A stretch of 20,669 nucleotides of DNA from CAZYVA01 sp964650695 (GTDB lineage Bacteria; Bacillota; Clostridia; Lachnospirales; Lachnospiraceae). Each line of letters starts with the position of its first letter. Within the stretch, counting starts at the first letter, position 1. The notes under the pieces were generated by a model. It did not search any database and was not told the origin of the DNA. It saw only the letters and a list, made by a program, of their open reading frames with translations. The stretch spans positions 1 to 20,669 of the forward strand of contig CAZYVA010000025.1 of the NCBI GenBank assembly GCA_964650695.1. Reading direction: 5' to 3'. Of this stretch, positions 1-7,314 are shown piece after piece. Both the position numbers and the translations under genes were made by a program.

Positions 1-201
1 AATTTCGGCCATTACCTGGACTTGCTGCTTCAAGAAGACATCTTCATCACCAAAAATGGAAAAACCGTTGCCAAGGTTACCAATCCACAGGTCAGTGCTG
101 TCGATGCATTAAGCGGCCTGCTCTCCGGAAAGCTTCCCGATCATTACGACAGGAAATCATTAAGAGAGGAGCGTCTTTCAGCGTATGAACTTGATGGTTG
201 A
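1..201 (+). CDS. Phd/YefM-type antitoxin, 3' part only
   Basis: Frame 1 is open from the window edge to a TGA at 199-201, so about 66 C-terminal residues are visible and the start lies outside. The segment reads as a Phd/YefM antitoxin: an 'ITKNGKTVAKVTNP' core, which in this family is the end of the DNA-binding fold, followed by a charged tail (DHYDRKSLREERL) of the kind that wraps the partner toxin. Antitoxins of this family bind the toxin, block its active site and repress the shared promoter. The gene overlaps the next one by 17 bp, as expected for a translationally coupled toxin-antitoxin pair. Family assignment is by motif resemblance; the N-terminal half cannot be checked. Confidence 0.75.
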   Translation, partial: NFGHYLDLLLQEDIFITKNGKTVAKVTNPQVSAVDALSGLLSGKLPDHYDRKSLREERLSAYELDG

Positions 202-604
202 TACCAATATTTTCATAGATGTCCTCACAGAAAGAGAGCCTTTTTTCCAATCATCAAAAGAATTCTTGAAACTCTGTGAGGAGAACATCATTCACGGTTT
301 TGTCTCAGCATCTTCGGTGACAGACATTTACTATCTGGTCAGGCGGCAGCTCCACAGTACGGAACTTGCCTATAAAAGCCTGGGCTATGTACTCGATATT
401 GTAAAAATCCTGCCCGTAACGAATGAAAATGTCCTTGATGCCTATACTAAAAAAGCATCTGATTTTGAGGACTGCCTGCTTGCCACCTGTGCAAAATCCA
501 ACAAATGTAATGGAATCGTCACCCGCAATTCAAAGGATTTTGAAAATTTCAACATAAAACTATATGCTCCAGAAAATATCCTGGCTTCATACTGTAAACA
601 GTAA
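185..604 (+). CDS. PIN-domain ribonuclease toxin (VapC-like)
   Basis: A 139-residue protein of normal PIN-toxin length. PIN toxins are Mg2+/Mn2+-dependent RNases that cleave tRNA or other RNA when freed from their antitoxin. Visible acidic residues fit the PIN active site: D6 in 'MVDTNIF', D47 in 'SSVTDIYY', D93/D96 in 'SDFEDCLLA' and D118 in 'TRNSKDFE'. The chosen ATG (185) overlaps the end of the antitoxin gene. An AGAGAGGA stretch at about 163-170 is the nearest ribosome site. A second ATG at 194 would remove only three residues and is also possible. Base composition is clearly more AT-rich than in the capsule genes to the right, which suggests acquisition by transfer. The pair lies at the edge of a polysaccharide locus. 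Confidence 0.85.
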   Translation: MNLMVDTNIFIDVLTEREPFFQSSKEFLKLCEENIIHGFVSASSVTDIYYLVRRQLHSTELAYKSLGYVLDIVKILPVTNENVLDAYTKKASDFEDCLLATCAKSNKCNGIVTRNSKDFENFNIKLYAPENILASYCKQ

Positions 605-723
605 ATGACTTTCTGGGCAACGGCACATCGAAAGGCTTTCGCAAGCGCGGGAGAGATTGGCTTTCCCTGCATACCCATGCGCCGAAATAGCACATAGCAA
701 ATGCATCCTTTTTTGAACCCCTG

Positions 724-785
724 ATGTTTGCCGGTTTGCGGACGTGCGCAGCAAACCGGCAAACATTCGGATTCCGTTCTTTTTT
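724..785 (+). terminator. Candidate terminator of the toxin-antitoxin operon
   Basis: A perfect 16-bp inverted repeat (724-739 with 751-766, loop 740-750) is followed by a six-T run at 780-785. The T-run starts 13 nt after the stem, farther than in a classical intrinsic terminator, unless GAAC 715-718 pairs with GTTC 776-779 to extend the stem. It lies 120 bp after the toxin stop codon and reads correctly only on the + strand. Confidence 0.45.
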
Positions 786-834
786 CTACGAAAAATGACT
801 GCATTCTCCTGCTTTGGGGCGGGTTCATGATTTC

Positions 835-894
835 CGGCATACCGAATGGCCGATAAGCTGCAGAGTAACAGCTTATCGGCCATTCGGTATGCCG
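835..894. repeat. Perfect 26-bp inverted repeat over the loaP-like stop codon
   Basis: Bases 835-860 are the exact reverse complement of 869-894, separated by 8 nt (861-868). The right arm contains the last codons (GIPNGR) and the stop codon of the opposite-strand NusG/LoaP-type gene. Neither strand has a T-run next to it, so it does not look like an ordinary intrinsic terminator. As RNA it would form a long perfect hairpin at the 3' end of that message. Confidence 0.8.
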
Positions 895-1688
895 CTATCT
901 AAGACTTCCAGCTTCACATCCCCATCCGCATACACCAAAGTCGCCCTCCCAAACATCTCGACTTCTATGACGGCCTTTTTTCCATGATCATCAACCTCTT
1001 TGACGGTTCCCTCTATCCCGGCCAGCGGCCCGTCCAGGATCAACACTTTCGCCCCCATCCCCAGCCCTTCCTGGAGCATTGGCCCCGGTACAGCGGGGGC
1101 AAACCTGTCTGCCCCTATTCTCTCTGGCTTTCCGCCGGAAAACAGCTTCAGGAACTCTTCCATGCTTTCCCCTGCATCCCCGCAGAGCCGGATCCCTATA
1201 TAAATCTCCCGGACCCTTCCGAGGATTTCTTTGCGGATAAGCACATACCGCAGGCGTATCCTTTTCTTTACAATAAGGGGGCTGTACTGCTCCAATACCC
1301 CGCCATATCTTCTGATATTCCCTTCTTTATCCGTGATGACCGGGGAAAGCCTGACCGTGTCTTCTGCATCCTCATCCAGCAAACTTTTTAAGAACTGTTC
1401 TTCTTCATCAGATACGGCAGTAAATTCTGGATCTTCCCAACCCAGGATTTTGGAGTATAATGGAAACCGTTTGAGTTGCTTGAAAAATTCAAGCGGCGTA
1501 TCCGTGATGGCAAACACATATCCCGGAAACATCCTCTCCGTCCTGCGTATGCACGCCCCTTTCAGGCGCCAAACCGCTTCTCTCTTGATGGAAAAACATT
1601 TTTCATATGCCGACGGATGAACCACCATCTTGACAAGTTTTACCAAGTCGGCTTCTTTCCCCGTCTCTGTTTGTACCACATACCACAT
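873..1688 (-). CDS. loaP: NusG paralogue, LoaP-type antiterminator
   Basis: A 271-residue NusG-family protein. The N-terminal NGN domain is clear (about 1-110: 'MWYVVQTETGKE', then 'RRTERMFPGYVF', the conserved P-G-Y-V/F turn). A C-terminal KOW domain lies at about 210-262 ('GAKVLILDGPLAGIEGTVKE'). LoaP and RfaH-like paralogues bind RNA polymerase and suppress termination in specific long operons; this class often sits in polysaccharide loci. I chose the ATG at 1688, preceded by GGGG six bases upstream; the in-frame GTG at 1718 has no better site. The protein is much longer than usual (about 170-190 aa) because of an insertion at about 110-205. Part of the insertion (about 129-168, 'GGVLEQYSPLIVKK' to 'EIYIGIRL') looks like a second, degenerate KOW unit. 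It is the last visible gene of the - strand capsule block. A housekeeping NusG is unlikely given this context. Confidence 0.85.
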   Translation of the reverse strand: MWYVVQTETGKEADLVKLVKMVVHPSAYEKCFSIKREAVWRLKGACIRRTERMFPGYVFAITDTPLEFFKQLKRFPLYSKILGWEDPEFTAVSDEEEQFLKSLLDEDAEDTVRLSPVITDKEGNIRRYGGVLEQYSPLIVKKRIRLRYVLIRKEILGRVREIYIGIRLCGDAGESMEEFLKLFSGGKPERIGADRFAPAVPGPMLQEGLGMGAKVLILDGPLAGIEGTVKEVDDHGKKAVIEVEMFGRATLVYADGDVKLEVLDSGIPNGR

Positions 1689-1887
1689 AATTTCCCCAAA
1701 ATGGGTAGGCTTCGCCACTTTGCGGCGCGTACCCCCAAATCCTTTCCTTACATGCTATGACAGAAACCGCCCTTCCCCGCTGTCTACACAGCAGCAAAAA
1801 GCAGACATTTCTTCTATACTATGATAAATCCAGTAATGTTCCCCATTCCACGTTGCCGTCATTTGGCATACGCCCTGTATGCTTCTT

Positions 1888-3921
1888 TCACGCCAGCATA
1901 GGCAAGACTTCTTTCACCGACTGCATTTCCCTTGAGGCCATTGCAGCGTCGTTGATCTCACCCGGATCATGGTATGTCGGCACTGTACGGCGGATAGCGT
2001 CCAGTATGAGGGCATACTGCGCTTGTCCCATGACGGATGCATCCTGCCCCTGTTCCACTGCCCGCCTCAATATTTCGAGCTTCTCATCCACTTCTTCCCT
2101 TGTATAAGGCTCGTCCCTCTCGATGAAAATCATATGATTGTCAGTCTTGTCCAAAACCTCTGTCTTCATCAATAACTCTTCATAAAGCTTTTCGCCCGGA
2201 CGCAGGCCAATCTCTACAATGTCGATATCTTCATACGGCTTCAGGCCGGCAAGCCGGATCATATTTTCGGCTAGATCAAGGATTTTGACCGGCTTCCCCA
2301 TATCCAGCACGAACAATTCCGTATTCTTCGCCATTGCCCCTGCTTCCAGGACCAATTCAACCGCTTCCGGTATCGTCATAAAATACCGGATGATCCTTTT
2401 ATCTGTAATCGTAACCGGGCCATGGTTTTCAATCTGCTTCTTAAACAAAGGGATCACCGACCCATTGCTCCCCAGGACGTTGCCAAACCGCACTGCAGCA
2501 AACTCCGTCCGGCTGTCCTTCCTGCACTGGATGATCATCTCGCACAGCCGCTTGGTCGCGCCCATGATGTTGGTAGGGTTCACAGCCTTGTCTGTCGAGA
2601 TCAGCACAAACTTCTCCACGCCATACTTTTCTGCCGCGTTCGCCATGTAATAGGTGCCAAACACGTTATTTTTCACTGCCTCGCTCCCACTGCCCTCCAT
2701 CAGCGGCACATGTTTATGCGCAGCCGCATGGAACACAATATCCGGCCGGACCCTGGCAAATATTTCATCCAGGCGCTCCTTGTCGCGGACAGATGCGATC
2801 AACGTCGAAAAATTCAGCGAAGTCCCGTATTTCCGAAGAAGCTCCTGCTGGATCTCATAGGCATTATTCTCATAAATATCCATGATCACCAGATGCTTCG
2901 GCTTCAGCTTTGCGACCGTGCGGCAAATCTCAGCGCCAATGGAGCCACCGCCGCCTGAGATCAGGACTACCTTATCCCTATAGTAGGCCTCCGCTTTCGG
3001 GGAATTCATCTGTATAGCGCCCCGGAAAAGCAGGTCTTCAATCTGGATCTCGCGGATCGTATACTTATCGCCCTCACTTTCACCGGAACGGTCGTTCAGC
3101 GGATAGTCATACATCTTAACCTTGCAGCCTGTGCGGCGGTAAAGCTCGAACAGCCTTGCCCGGTCCTCGGAGCTTGCGTCCGGCAGCGCGATGAAAATCT
3201 CCTGCACCGGCATCTCTTTGATGCGCTCAACGATCCTATCGTCTTCGGGATAAATATGGATCCCATTGATCTCACTCCCGATTTTTGCCATGTCCCTATC
3301 AATAAAACAGTATGGATAATAATAAGACCTGGGGTTACGGATGAACTCCTCCGCCAGGGAAGCGCCGATATTGCCTGCCCCGACAATCGCCACATTGATT
3401 TTGTGGATGCTGTTTTCCTGTCCCCTTTGCTCATCGAATAACGTCTTTAAAAGCCTTGCGTCACTTTTCTGGCTTACGTAAGCGTATAAGAACTGGTAAA
3501 GGAACCTGCTCGCCAGCGTCAAAACAAGGATCAGCACAGCGGTTACCAAAGTATAGGCAAATCCGATATATAACACACCCCAGCGCCTCCCGATCAGGAA
3601 ATAAGCGCCGGCCCCTAAAAAATCGGAAAGCATCAATTTTAAATAGGTCTTTACATTTGCATAACGCCAAACGCAGTTATATATGCTGAACAGTAACCGG
3701 AAAACCAGGATACAGACACATAAAGCAAACAACTTCTGGACCGTGAAAGCGCCGTTCACAGCCATCGATCCGACGGAAAGTGTCGATAAGAAAGCCATCA
3801 GGAAATACACACATCCAATAATCGCCGCATCGATTGCAAGCAGGACCGCACGCCTTCCTGATGACAGGTTCCTCAAGTTATGTATGATTTTATCTCTTTC
3901 TTTTTCCAGAAATTTACCCAT
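1888..3921 (-). CDS. FlaA1/CapD-type nucleotide-sugar 4,6-dehydratase
   Basis: A 677-residue membrane-anchored enzyme of the PglF/CapD/FlaA1 family, which converts UDP-GlcNAc to the UDP-4-keto-6-deoxy sugar, a first step towards rare sugars such as QuiNAc, FucNAc or bacillosamine. About four membrane segments occupy residues 25-145. A first Rossmann-like domain has 'VAIVGAGNIG' (about 177-186). The short-chain dehydrogenase domain has the NAD-binding 'ISGGGGSIGAE' (321-331), the signature 'STDKAVNPTN' (442-451) and the active-site-region Lys of 'MGATKR' (457). Length matches full-length membrane members. The ATG lacks a classical SD; an 8-G tract sits 9 bases upstream and could serve as one (see separate entry). 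About 170 bp separate it from the secreted-protein gene upstream, and a terminator-like hairpin lies in that gap, so its expression may be controlled apart from the kinase block. Confidence 0.92.
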   Translation of the reverse strand: MGKFLEKERDKIIHNLRNLSSGRRAVLLAIDAAIIGCVYFLMAFLSTLSVGSMAVNGAFTVQKLFALCVCILVFRLLFSIYNCVWRYANVKTYLKLMLSDFLGAGAYFLIGRRWGVLYIGFAYTLVTAVLILVLTLASRFLYQFLYAYVSQKSDARLLKTLFDEQRGQENSIHKINVAIVGAGNIGASLAEEFIRNPRSYYYPYCFIDRDMAKIGSEINGIHIYPEDDRIVERIKEMPVQEIFIALPDASSEDRARLFELYRRTGCKVKMYDYPLNDRSGESEGDKYTIREIQIEDLLFRGAIQMNSPKAEAYYRDKVVLISGGGGSIGAEICRTVAKLKPKHLVIMDIYENNAYEIQQELLRKYGTSLNFSTLIASVRDKERLDEIFARVRPDIVFHAAAHKHVPLMEGSGSEAVKNNVFGTYYMANAAEKYGVEKFVLISTDKAVNPTNIMGATKRLCEMIIQCRKDSRTEFAAVRFGNVLGSNGSVIPLFKKQIENHGPVTITDKRIIRYFMTIPEAVELVLEAGAMAKNTELFVLDMGKPVKILDLAENMIRLAGLKPYEDIDIVEIGLRPGEKLYEELLMKTEVLDKTDNHMIFIERDEPYTREEVDEKLEILRRAVEQGQDASVMGQAQYALILDAIRRTVPTYHDPGEINDAAMASREMQSVKEVLPMLA

Positions 3922-3930
3922 AGGATTTTA

Positions 3931-3951
3931 CCCCCCCCGGCCGTCCGGAGG
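3931..3951 (-). promoter_or_regulatory. G8 tract and SD-masking hairpin before the dehydratase
   Basis: On the - strand, eight consecutive G residues (3931-3938) end 9 nt before the ATG at 3921 and are the only SD-like sequence. Just upstream, CCTCCGG (3945-3951) can pair with CCGGGGG (3934-3940) around an ACGG loop, giving a 7-bp stem with one G-U pair that hides the G tract. A further 9-bp inverted repeat lies upstream (3952-3960 with 3980-3988). The tract is seen directly; translational control or slippage is inferred. Confidence 0.45.
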
Positions 3952-4027
3952 AATCGTTTTTTAACTGGAACTTTTATATAAAACGATTAACACCGATTGA
4001 TTTCCCTTTCATTTGCCATGATCTTCC

Positions 4028-4077
4028 AAAAACGGCTTTGGAAAGATGGGACATGGAAACATCACATCCCATCTTCC
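4028..4077 (-). terminator. Intra-operon terminator/attenuator candidate
   Basis: Downstream of the secreted-protein gene on the - strand, 4067-4077 pairs with 4040-4051 (11 pairs, one bulged base). A five-T run follows about 8 nt beyond the stem (+ strand A's 4028-4032). It lies in the gap before the dehydratase gene and would limit read-through. An antiterminator encoded in the same block makes conditional read-through plausible, but that is inference. Confidence 0.5.
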
Positions 4078-4091
4078 AGATAAGCATTAGA

Positions 4092-4622
4092 TCAAACCTT
4101 AGCTCTCTTGATTTTGCCTTTGAACCCAGCTGCTTTGAGCTTCTTCGCAAGTTTGGTGAATTCCTTCTTGCTCATGTTCTTGCTGACCTTGATCGTCGCC
4201 TTCTTTGTGTTGGCAGCTTTGAATGCTTTTTTGGCGATTGTATAAGCTTTCGCCTTTGTCCCTTTGTTGCACTGGATTTTCAGTGTCTTCAGGGATTTTG
4301 CCTTTGCAAACGCATTCTTCTTGAATGTTGTGACGCCAGCGCCAACGGTAAGTGTCTTCGTCTTGCTCTGGACTGCTTTCGCGGCAATCGTCGTCACGTT
4401 GTACGTAACGCCATCGGCCGTCGTCACAGTAGAACTGATCGTCGCGGTCTTCTTGTTGTCGCATGCGGTAACCGTGGCGGTCCCATCCGAACTGGTAGCC
4501 ACAGTCCCAATGCTTGTCTTTACATTAGGCGCATCGACCTTGCTGCCCGCAGCAAATGCTGTAGTTGCCAGGCCCATGGCCAGCGCCAGGCTGAGTCCAA
4601 GTGCGATTACTTTCCTTTTCAT
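4092..4622 (-). CDS. Small basic secreted protein with BspA-like (LRR_5) core
   Basis: A 176-residue exported protein. Residues 1-25 form a classical Sec signal peptide (MKRK, a hydrophobic stretch, then TTAFA before AGSK), probably cut after 'AFA'. Residues 80-145 have the rhythm of BspA/LRR_5 leucine-rich repeats ('TTIAAKAVQSKTKTLTVGAG', then 'KNAFAKAKSLKTLKI'), usually found on bacterial surface proteins. The tail is extremely lysine-rich and lacks an LPXTG or other wall-sorting motif. The RBS is strong (AAAGGAGGAG, about 8 nt upstream). It sits 62 bp after the tyrosine kinase gene, in the same direction, inside a capsule operon. The positive charge would suit binding an acidic glycan or the wall, but that is inference and the function is unknown. 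Confidence 0.8.
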   Translation of the reverse strand: MKRKVIALGLSLALAMGLATTAFAAGSKVDAPNVKTSIGTVATSSDGTATVTACDNKKTATISSTVTTADGVTYNVTTIAAKAVQSKTKTLTVGAGVTTFKKNAFAKAKSLKTLKIQCNKGTKAKAYTIAKKAFKAANTKKATIKVSKNMSKKEFTKLAKKLKAAGFKGKIKRAKV

Positions 4623-4654
4623 GGCTTATCTCCTCCTTTCCCTCGTATTTTTAT

Positions 4655-4677
4655 AATCAAATGCAGGTGCATTGATT
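4655..4677. repeat. Short inverted repeat between kinase and secreted-protein genes
   Basis: An 11-base arm (4655-4665) and a 10-base arm (4668-4677) are complementary apart from one bulged base, with a GG spacer. No T-run follows on either strand. It could be an mRNA-processing hairpin or protein site in the 62-bp gap. Confidence 0.4.
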
Positions 4678-4684
4678 ACCCTAT

Positions 4685-5419
4685 TCATTTCGGATCCGTA
4701 TAGTATTTGTCACTATACCCGTAACGGCCGTAACCATAATATTTCCCGCCGTATTTTTTATAATAATATCCGCCTTTTGAACCCTCTACACGGTTCAGGA
4801 CGATGCCAAGCAACGGGCAGCCTGCCCGTCCAAGCTGCTGGATGCTGTATTTCACCATGCTTTTGGAGGTGCTTCCCCCACGGACCACCAGAATAGCCCC
4901 GTCGCACATAGAGCCGATCTTCTCCCCGTCCGACACCAGATCCAGCGGGGGCGCGTCCAAAAATACGTACCGGTATTTTTCACTCAGGTAATCGAGCATC
5001 TCTTTAAAGCGGCTGCTTTCAATGAGCAGGGACGGGTTGACTACATTATCTACATTGGGCAGGATATCGCCCTTCTCAATATCTGTATGCAGGATCGCCT
5101 CTTCAATGGCATAGTCCTCCGCCAGATAATGGGAGGTGCCTTTGATCTTTTCCCCGCTTTCCAGCGTGATGCCGTACTTTTCGACCACCACTGACTTGCG
5201 CAGGTCCATATCCAGCAGTATAGAATCCGCCCCCATGCTCGCCATCTGCTTCCAAAGCTGCATGGCTACGAAGCTTTTCCCTTCGTTCGGGAGCGTACTG
5301 ATGACCATGATCTTACGGATGTCCTTCCCCAGGAAGCTGATATTGATCCGGAGGCGGTTGATCGCCTCTTCCATCGCGTATGGGAGTTCTGCAATATTTT
5401 TAATAATCGCTTTATCCAT
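4685..5419 (-). CDS. cpsD: CpsD/CapB-type autophosphorylating tyrosine kinase
   Basis: A 244-residue bacterial tyrosine kinase that works with the adjacent Wzz-like membrane protein to control glycan chain length and export. The ATPase has a Walker A at about 41-50 ('STLPNEGKSF'), Walker A' at about 67-75 ('ILLDMDLRK') and Walker B at about 151-157 ('YVFLDAP'). The C-terminus is a tyrosine cluster, with 11 Tyr between 218 and 240, the usual autophosphorylation site and target of the CpsB-type phosphatase. The start overlaps the end of the co-polymerase gene by 8 bp, so translation is probably coupled. Firmicutes normally split kinase and membrane activator into two proteins, as here. Confidence 0.94.
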   Translation of the reverse strand: MDKAIIKNIAELPYAMEEAINRLRINISFLGKDIRKIMVISTLPNEGKSFVAMQLWKQMASMGADSILLDMDLRKSVVVEKYGITLESGEKIKGTSHYLAEDYAIEEAILHTDIEKGDILPNVDNVVNPSLLIESSRFKEMLDYLSEKYRYVFLDAPPLDLVSDGEKIGSMCDGAILVVRGGSTSKSMVKYSIQQLGRAGCPLLGIVLNRVEGSKGGYYYKKYGGKYYGYGRYGYSDKYYTDPK

Positions 5420-6215
5420 CCTGTCTTTTTCCTCCCTGCCGGCTGCCTTTTTTCTTGCGGCGGTACGACTTCCTTTTCTGCTTTTGTTCCGTTTTTTCCG
5501 AAAGTTCTTTCAGATCCCCTTCCGGGATCACGGTCAGCGGCATGATGCCAAATGTCTTTTCCACGTCGTCCGCAGATTTCAACGTGTCGTCCATCATAAA
5601 CAGCGCGGTCAAGACGCCGATGCATAAAAGCATCCCGGCCAGCGCCCCGATAAGGGTATTTTTTATCAAGCTGGGGGAACTCTGCCTTTCCGGCAAAATG
5701 GCATATTCGGCTATATTCGGGGCCGAAGTCTCCATCAAATCAGGCAGGTAAGTGACCGCCTGCTCCGCCATAGCATTCGCAATATCCCGCGCTTCAACGG
5801 GGCTTGTGCTTTCTACGGACACTTCGATGATACGGGTCTGGTCAATAGAGGAAATCGTGACGATATCCATCAGTTGCTCATATGTATAATCCAGATCCAG
5901 CCCCTCGATCACATCTTCCGCGATAGGCCGGATCTGCATCAGCACCTCGTAATCCAGGGACAAGGAAGTCCCCAGGTTCAGATCCGTCAGATCCACCACC
6001 GAATCGTTGGACGCGGATACCATGTATAGCTTTGATGTGGCCGTATATTTCGGCGTAACCAAAAACTGCGTGACCAAGCCCACAATCAAGGCTCCGGCCA
6101 AAAGAGCGCAGATGATCAGCTTGATCTTGGATAAATAATAATAGAAAAGCTCCACCAGGTCAATCTCTACCTCGTCCTCTTCTACGGTCCGCATAGGTTT
6201 TGTTTCTGAATTCAT
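5412..6215 (-). CDS. Wzz/CpsC-type polysaccharide co-polymerase, kinase activator
   Basis: A membrane protein of the Wzz/CpsC/YveK family that sets glycan chain length and activates the tyrosine kinase encoded next. An N-terminal acidic stretch ('EEDEVEIDLVEL') precedes TM1 ('LIICALLAGALIVGLVTQF'). A roughly 130-residue extracellular domain follows, then TM2 ('IGALAGMLLCIGVLTALF') and the typical 'DDTLKSADDVEK' cytosolic motif before a very basic tail. I prefer the ATG at 6215 (267 aa), with GGAAGGG about 12 nt upstream. An in-frame ATG at 6257 (281 aa) overlaps the LCP stop, but AGGGAGG abuts it with no spacing. The basic tail (KRKSYRRKKKGSR) is richer in Lys/Arg than most relatives and may contact the membrane or kinase. 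Confidence 0.88.
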   Translation of the reverse strand: MNSETKPMRTVEEDEVEIDLVELFYYYLSKIKLIICALLAGALIVGLVTQFLVTPKYTATSKLYMVSASNDSVVDLTDLNLGTSLSLDYEVLMQIRPIAEDVIEGLDLDYTYEQLMDIVTISSIDQTRIIEVSVESTSPVEARDIANAMAEQAVTYLPDLMETSAPNIAEYAILPERQSSPSLIKNTLIGALAGMLLCIGVLTALFMMDDTLKSADDVEKTFGIMPLTVIPEGDLKELSEKTEQKQKRKSYRRKKKGSRQGGKRQDG

Positions 6216-6249
6216 CCGTTCTGTTTCCCTTCCAGCAGATTTATGGAGG

Positions 6250-7296
6250 CTACTCATCCTCCCTGAGGCTGTAAAGCTCTGTCATGACCTCGATGACAGA
6301 AGCTTCGTCCGGCGTAAATATCGCGTAGTCCTTCTCATCGCCATACGTCCTGCCGTCCGCCGTGACGCCCTCAAACTCGTAAATCCCCTTATTTTCATAG
6401 GTCATGAGAGAATTCGCAAGCTTCGATACCTGATTGCCTTCAATATCTGTCGTTGCGATATCCTCGAATTCCTCGTAAATACTGGCCGCAAGCTGCGGGT
6501 TGTCCGCGCTTTCCTTTCTTGCCTTGGCCGCAAATGCTTCCAGGTACTGCTTCTGGCGCCGCATACGGGACGCATTCTCCCCATCGCCGATCGCCATCCT
6601 TGCCCGGACAAACGTATACGCCTGCTCATCGTTTAAAAGGATGCTTTCCCCTTGGACCAGGGAATCATCGACCCCCGAAAAATCGTCCTCGACCGTGACT
6701 TCCACGCCGCCTACTGTATGGTTTAGCTGTGGGACCTGGTCCATTGGCAGCGCATAATACCCTGTAATATCCACTTCCCCCAGCAAGCCCATGACGGCGT
6801 CAACCGTATTCTCACAGCTCACTTCCTTGCTGCTCCCGTACCAATGCGCGGTGCAGACCTGCATCTGCTCCACCTGCGCGATATCGTCATTCTCATCAAG
6901 CATATAGATCTCCGTGACCGTATCGCGGTTGATCTGCAGCACCGCATAAGACTTTTCTGTCTTGTCCAGCACGAGAAGCGCCAGGAAATCCGCCATGCTC
7001 CCCTGATACGCTTCCCCCTCTTCGTCCCCGCTTCCATCGGTCCCGATCACCAGGTAGGATTCTATATCATGGTCGTAAACATAATCCTTGTCATACAAGG
7101 TTACATAACTGATATCTTCATCAAACCCGTCCAGTTCCTCTTCTTCGCTTTCTTCGCTCTCTCCGCTTTCCGCCTCGCCTGCGCGGGCAGTCGTTTTCCG
7201 CTCTACCCATGCGGCGCCCGCGGCGACTGCCCCAAGCAGGAAGACGATGCAGAGAACCGCCGAAGCCGCTTTCCATCTGTCTCTCTTTTTATTCAT
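6250..7296 (-). CDS. LCP (LytR-CpsA-Psr) family glycan ligase
   Basis: A 348-residue LCP-family protein. These enzymes transfer undecaprenyl-linked polymers (capsule, teichoic acid) onto peptidoglycan outside the membrane. One TM helix spans about 10-31, followed by an acidic linker (about 41-61, nearly all E/S/D/G). The LCP core shows 'YLVIGTDGSG' (81-90), 'MADFLALLVL' (101-110), 'QINRDTVTEI' (121-130), 'HTVGGVEVTV' (193-202) and the Arg-rich 'SRMRRQKQYLEAF' (243-255); these contain the conserved Asp/Arg residues that bind pyrophosphate and Mg2+. It has its own promoter (7379-7407) and a hairpin-bearing leader. The start is supported by GGAGAG 6 nt upstream. Sequence conservation is modest, so the acceptor/donor pair cannot be named. 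Confidence 0.88.
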   Translation of the reverse strand: MNKKRDRWKAASAVLCIVFLLGAVAAGAAWVERKTTARAGEAESGESEESEEEELDGFDEDISYVTLYDKDYVYDHDIESYLVIGTDGSGDEEGEAYQGSMADFLALLVLDKTEKSYAVLQINRDTVTEIYMLDENDDIAQVEQMQVCTAHWYGSSKEVSCENTVDAVMGLLGEVDITGYYALPMDQVPQLNHTVGGVEVTVEDDFSGVDDSLVQGESILLNDEQAYTFVRARMAIGDGENASRMRRQKQYLEAFAAKARKESADNPQLAASIYEEFEDIATTDIEGNQVSKLANSLMTYENKGIYEFEGVTADGRTYGDEKDYAIFTPDEASVIEVMTELYSLREDE

Positions 7297-7314
7297 GGTA
7301 CTCTCTCCACTGTG

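Noticed and set aside
835..894. Intrinsic terminator shared by the toxin and antiterminator genes
   Set aside because: Very strong stem but no T-run beside it on either strand.
4657..4677. Terminator between the kinase and secreted-protein genes
   Set aside because: The inverted repeat is followed by A-rich, not T-rich, sequence on the transcribed strand.
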